A stretch of DNA of 64,000 nt, taken from the NCBI RefSeq assembly GCF_004114935.1, contig NZ_CP022221.1, forward strand, positions 3,183,001-3,247,000, in the 5' to 3' direction. The notes beneath the pieces were generated by a model. The model searched no databases. It saw only the letters and a program-made list of their open reading frames with translations, and was not told where the DNA came from. The stretch is from Bradyrhizobium zhanjiangense (GTDB lineage Bacteria; Pseudomonadota; Alphaproteobacteria; Rhizobiales; Xanthobacteraceae). Both the position numbers and the translations under genes were made by a program. Below are positions 60,546 to 64,000 of the stretch, piece by piece (within the stretch, counting starts at the first letter, position 1; each line of letters opens with the position of its first letter).

Positions 60546-61478
60546 ATGACGCAGGCAGGCGCCTATGGACAGAGGCTCGGGCAGTTCCTGCGTCTGAAGG
60601 AGGCGCCGCCCGCCCTGGTCACGCGCTCGCTGCGCAGCGCCGAGCTCGCGGTCACCGAAACCCGGAATGATCACCCGGTGCCCGGTCTGTCCGGTTCGCT
60701 GACCGCCGAAGATGCCTTTCTCGTCAGCCTGAAGCTTCACGATTACCCGGATTGCGAGCTCTGGGAGCGCGGCAAGTGTATCATGAAGGCGGACGTCCAC
60801 GCCGGTACGACCTATCTCTACGATCTCAAGCGCGATCCGCGCTATGTGATCGACAAGCCGTTCCACTCGCTGTTTTTCTACATTCCGCGATCGGCACTCG
60901 ACGGCATCTCCGAACAGTGCAATGCGTCGCGGATCGACGAACTCGACTGTCAGATCGGCGTTGGCCATGACGACGGTATCATCCGCCACATCGGCGCGTC
61001 GCTGCAGCAAGGCCTGCGCAGGCCGGACGAGGCCAACCAGCTTTTCATCGACCACATGATGCTCGGGCTGACCGCCCATGTCGCCCAGACTTATGGCGGG
61101 CTCCAGCGCACGGCCGGACCCACCCGCGGCGGGCTCGCTCCGTGGCAGGCGAAACGTGCCTGCGAGAGACTGGAATCCGACCTCGGCGGCAAGCTCTCGC
61201 TGCAGAAGATCGCGACCGAGCTTGACCTTTCGGTCAGCCATTTCTCCCGCGCATTTCGAATTTCCGTCGGCATGCCGCCGCACCAATGGCTGCTTCATCA
61301 GCGCGTCAAGGCCGCCAAGCAGTTGATGACCGTTCGCGACCTGCCGCTGACGGAGATCGCGATCTCGGCCGGGTTCGCCAACCAGAGTCACTTCACGCGC
61401 GTGTTTTCATCGATTGTCGGGGTCAGCCCAGCCGTGTGGCGCCGCGAGGCGCTCGGCGCCTTGCGCGCGGGCACGTGA
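60546..61478 (+). CDS. AraC-family transcriptional regulator
   Basis: A 310-residue regulator. The N-terminal ligand-domain region (about 30-170) is of the AraC-binding-like type. The C-terminal HTH pair (about 205-300) has LQKIATELDLSVSHFSRAFR and LTEIAISAGFANQSHFTRVF, ending with PAVWRREA. The ATG at 60546 follows AGAAAGG. It is convergent with the catalase-fold gene. Target unknown. Confidence 0.88.
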   Translation: MTQAGAYGQRLGQFLRLKEAPPALVTRSLRSAELAVTETRNDHPVPGLSGSLTAEDAFLVSLKLHDYPDCELWERGKCIMKADVHAGTTYLYDLKRDPRYVIDKPFHSLFFYIPRSALDGISEQCNASRIDELDCQIGVGHDDGIIRHIGASLQQGLRRPDEANQLFIDHMMLGLTAHVAQTYGGLQRTAGPTRGGLAPWQAKRACERLESDLGGKLSLQKIATELDLSVSHFSRAFRISVGMPPHQWLLHQRVKAAKQLMTVRDLPLTEIAISAGFANQSHFTRVFSSIVGVSPAVWRREALGALRAGT

Positions 61479-61505
61479 ACCCCGGTATGTGGGGCGCCAG
61501 TGCCC

Positions 61506-62432
61506 TCAACGGCGTTTCGCCAGTGAAATGGCGTAGGCGGTGCGCCGCGCCGCAAAGATCTCATCCGGCGGATGACCGATGCCATCGGCGAGGTTGGCTG
61601 GATTGAAAATGGACGCGTCGCAAGCCTGGTTCGGCTCGAATCCCGTGATCACGATCGTGCCCAGGCGCACTTCTTCGCGGCAGTCCTCGTCCGGCCAGCG
61701 TATGGTCACGTCCATGACGGGGTCGCCGGGACGGTCGAGCAGCGCCATCACGTTGAAGCGGACATCGCCGGTGGCGATCCGTGTGTTCAGGTCGTCGTGC
61801 AGGAAGTCGGCCGGCTTCGTCCCGGCTTCCTGCTCGGTCAGCGTGATGTCGTCGCCAACCGGGGCGACCTTGAACTTGATGAAGCGCGTCTCGCCTCGCG
61901 CGCTGGTCGCAGGAAAGGCGTGCACGCCCCAATAGGTCGTGCCGGCAAAACTCCCGGGCAGCCGGCGCGCGGCGACATAGTTCGTCTGATTGAGCGTTTC
62001 AGGATTAGCCGTCGAGAAAGCTGCGACCTTCGCCTCATCCGGCCTGCCGTCCGGCCCGGGGATGCGCGCCTCGAGGAAGGCCAGCATCTGGTCGGGCGTC
62101 CTTGCAAAATGCATGGGAGCGCTTTCCGTGAGGATGTCGGATCGATGATCGCCGTCGCCGAGTCTGAAGCTGAAGCCGCGCAGCACGCGGTTGTTGGTAT
62201 CAGCTACGTCAGGATTGCCGCCGCCCACCGAGAAGCGTGCCAGCACGCGCGATGGCATCGTGAAGCTCCGCGATCTCGTGACGTCCCCCGCCCGGTCCGA
62301 CGGGGTGTAGGTGCCGCGAACACACCGGCCCTTCGCGAAGCTCGCACGCACTTTCGGCGGATTGCCGGCGACGGCTTTCAGGGCGTCGACGATGGAGGCG
62401 GGCGTTGCGACGCCGTTCGGGCTCTCTGACAA
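61506..62432 (-). CDS. Catalase-fold peroxidase lacking the distal histidine
   Basis: A 308-residue member of the small catalase-related (SrpA-like) family. The heme-ligand region is intact near the C-terminus: RRTAYAISLAKRR, with Tyr300 as the likely ligand. The core strings PSRVLARFSVGGGNPDVAD, RGFSFRLGDG and NQTNYVAARRLPGSFAGTTY, here quoted in part, match the family. At the distal site the usual HAKG is SFAKG, so the catalytic His is Phe32. The DNA reading (AGC TTC GCG AAG) is clear. Catalase activity is therefore doubtful; heme binding may remain. There is no signal peptide. Confidence 0.85.
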   Translation of the reverse strand: MSESPNGVATPASIVDALKAVAGNPPKVRASFAKGRCVRGTYTPSDRAGDVTRSRSFTMPSRVLARFSVGGGNPDVADTNNRVLRGFSFRLGDGDHRSDILTESAPMHFARTPDQMLAFLEARIPGPDGRPDEAKVAAFSTANPETLNQTNYVAARRLPGSFAGTTYWGVHAFPATSARGETRFIKFKVAPVGDDITLTEQEAGTKPADFLHDDLNTRIATGDVRFNVMALLDRPGDPVMDVTIRWPDEDCREEVRLGTIVITGFEPNQACDASIFNPANLADGIGHPPDEIFAARRTAYAISLAKRR

Positions 62433-62563
62433 GGCGGACCTCTCGCATGCGAGCCCCGCTTCTAGGCACGCTTCGGGTCATGAGTCTTTCCCAAAGCGGG
62501 CGCGATTTGCCCGATCCCGCCACGATCGATGCCCGATGGATCAGGCAATGACGGCCCGCGTGC

Positions 62564-63796
62564 TCAGCCGCCGAGAATGCGGCGGCAGGCGTCGACGAAT
62601 ACCTGCGCGCCGGTGACGATGTCGGCATCGGCGGTGTTCTCGGTCCAATGATGGCTGATGCCGCCGATCGACGGCACGAACAGCATCGCCGCGGGCATGA
62701 TCGTTGCCAGCATCTGCGCATCGTGGCCGGCGCCGCTGGGCATGCGGACGGATCGACCGCCAGCCAGGGCCTTGCTCGCCGCTTCGATGGCATCCTGGAA
62801 GCCGGCATTCATCATGGCCGGCGCACCGGTGCGCAGTTTCTCCACCGTGACGGTGCAGGGGCCCTTCGCGTTGATCTCGTCGGCCATGGTCCGCAGCAAT
62901 TGCTCGAGCCGCGCGATGACCGCCGGGTCGTCGTCGCGGATCTGGAACAGCATTTCTGCTCCACCCGGAATGATGCTCGGAGCGCCGGGATCGAGCGTGA
63001 TGCGACCGGTGGTCCACACCGTGCGCGGGCCGCAGGCATCGGGGAAACGTTCATCGATCGCGACACAGAATTTGGCCAGCGCCAGGCCGGCATCCTTTCG
63101 CACGGCCATGCGGGTGGTGCCGGCGTGGTTCTGCTCGCCGACGAAATTGATCCGGTATTGCCAGATGCCAACGATGGAGGTCACGACGCCGATCGCGAGG
63201 CGGCCGCTTTCAAGCGTGTCGCCCTGTTCGATATGCGCCTCCAGATACCCGACGTGCCGGCTTGGCGGGGCGGTGATGCGCGGGCGCCCCGAGAGCCCCA
63301 TCTCGGCGAGTGCATCGCGCATGGTGCGGCCGCTGGTGCGGTCGCGGGCAGCATCGACGTCGGCCTCGGTCACTTGGCCGACATAGGAGCGCGAGCCGAG
63401 AAAGTGCCCGAAATGTCCTTCCTCGTCGCACCAGGCGGCGATCTCGACCGCGCCCTTGAACGAGGGATCAGCATTGAGCACGCGCGCGGCTTCGAGCGCA
63501 TAGACGACGCCGAGCGGACCGTCGAGCCAGCCGGCGTAATTCTGGCTTTCCAGATGCGATCCCGCCAGCAGCTTTGGTCCCGGCTCTGCGCTGGTACCGA
63601 AGACATTGCCAATGCCGTCGATCGTGGCGGAGAGGCCGGCGTCGGGCAGCTTCCGCACCAACCAGTCCAGCGATTGCTTGTGCGGCTCGGAGAAGGTCGG
63701 CTTGTGCACGCCGGTCTTGTAGGCGCCGATGGCGCGCAGCGCGTTGAGGTCGGCGAGGACGCGCTTCCCGTCGGCGCGGGGCGGGGTGTCAGGCAT
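62564..63796 (-). CDS. M20-family amidohydrolase (N-carbamoyl-amino-acid hydrolase / allantoate amidohydrolase type)
   Basis: A 410-residue metallopeptidase-fold hydrolase. The metal-binding residues appear in LAGSHLESQNYAGWLDGPLG (His and Asp), CDEEGHFG (Glu) and EAHIEQG (His). The dimerisation/lid domain is present (HAGTTRMAVRKDAGLA). Family members remove carbamoyl or formamide groups from N-carbamoyl amino acids, ureidoglycine or allantoate. The ATG at 63796 overlaps the end of the upstream ABC ATPase gene by eight bases, so uptake and hydrolysis are coupled. The transporter type suggests a hydantoin, ureide or pyrimidine-derived substrate (inference). Confidence 0.88.
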   Translation of the reverse strand: MPDTPPRADGKRVLADLNALRAIGAYKTGVHKPTFSEPHKQSLDWLVRKLPDAGLSATIDGIGNVFGTSAEPGPKLLAGSHLESQNYAGWLDGPLGVVYALEAARVLNADPSFKGAVEIAAWCDEEGHFGHFLGSRSYVGQVTEADVDAARDRTSGRTMRDALAEMGLSGRPRITAPPSRHVGYLEAHIEQGDTLESGRLAIGVVTSIVGIWQYRINFVGEQNHAGTTRMAVRKDAGLALAKFCVAIDERFPDACGPRTVWTTGRITLDPGAPSIIPGGAEMLFQIRDDDPAVIARLEQLLRTMADEINAKGPCTVTVEKLRTGAPAMMNAGFQDAIEAASKALAGGRSVRMPSGAGHDAQMLATIMPAAMLFVPSIGGISHHWTENTADADIVTGAQVFVDACRRILGG

Positions 63797-64000
63797 GTTC
63801 GGCAACTTTCAGCGCCTCGGTGCGGATCTCCTCGACCAGCCGCTCCTTGAGCTGGACGAATTCCGGCGTGGTCTTGATCTTGTAGGAACGCGGATGCGGC
63901 AGGTCCACATGGATCTCGGCCTTGATGCGGCCGGGGCGCGCGCTCATGACGATGACGCGGCTGCCGAGGAAGATCGCCTCCTCGATGTCGTGGGTCACGA
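63789..64000 (-). CDS. ABC transporter ATP-binding protein (C-terminal part)
   Basis: The last ~70 residues of a nitrate/sulfonate/taurine-type ATPase; the rest lies beyond the window. VTHDIEEAIFLGSRVIVMSA holds the switch His (H-loop) of the nucleotide-binding domain, and ARPGRIKAEIHVDLPHPR is typical of the SsuB/TauB group. It is upstream of, and overlaps, the M20 hydrolase gene. Confidence 0.88.
   Translation of the reverse strand, partial: VTHDIEEAIFLGSRVIVMSARPGRIKAEIHVDLPHPRSYKIKTTPEFVQLKERLVEEIRTEALKVAEHA

Overview
The window is 64 kb of high-GC alphaproteobacterial chromosome, most like Bradyrhizobium. The signs are a phasin, an H-NS-type nucleoid protein, a TRAP-type malonate operon, Tat-exported solute-binding proteins, many small orphan regulators, and several of the palindromic intergenic repeats that litter genomes of this group. 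No rRNA, tRNA, CRISPR array, transposase or phage gene was seen. Names below come from motif and sequence recognition by eye; no search was run.

Layout. 1-7 kb: a loosely packed region with patches of low GC, holding a BTLCP cysteine protease, H-NS, a LuxR-type response regulator, a Tat-exported glycine-rich protein, a phasin, a Crp/Fnr regulator and several small unknown proteins. 7-21 kb: a catabolic island with an orphan branched-chain-type substrate-binding protein, a feruloyl-CoA-synthetase-like ligase, an HxlR regulator, a 2-hydroxychromene-2-carboxylate isomerase-like protein, a class III CoA transferase, a GST, two paralogous divergent SDRs, two adjacent acyl-CoA dehydrogenases (the second frameshifted), a thiolase and a flavin oxidoreductase. 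Three promoters in this island carry the same palindrome, AGTTC-N7-GAACT, in the spacer between -35 and -10. This looks like an undescribed local regulon, and the HxlR protein is the best candidate regulator. 21-25 kb: CsbD-like protein, GH13 glucosidase, SDR and CDF cation transporter.

25-31.7 kb: the malonate operon (TRAP transporter, malonyl-CoA decarboxylase, malonyl-CoA synthetase) divergent from a GntR regulator, with matching operator sequences between them. 31.9-40 kb: a secreted epoxide-hydrolase-like protein, an AraC regulator, a TPR protein coupled to an MFS exporter, a double cupin, and a TetR / AhpD-like / acyl-CoA-dehydrogenase-fold operon. The last gene of that operon closely resembles 3-sulfinopropanoyl-CoA desulfinase. 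40-45 kb: RidA, a BisC/TorZ-type molybdoenzyme and an AraC regulator. 45-53.5 kb: two paralogous ~950-residue winged-helix/NTPase/TPR regulators flank a VOC, OsmC and MsrA gene set that looks like an electrophile and peroxide repair module.

53.5-64 kb: a Bug-type binding protein, an MFS permease, a gene-poor stretch of about 2 kb with a dispersed repeat and 257-bp tandem repeats that truncate a signal-peptide gene, a stand-alone BamA, an AraC regulator, a catalase-fold protein lacking the distal histidine, and an M20 amidohydrolase whose upstream ABC ATPase runs off the window edge.
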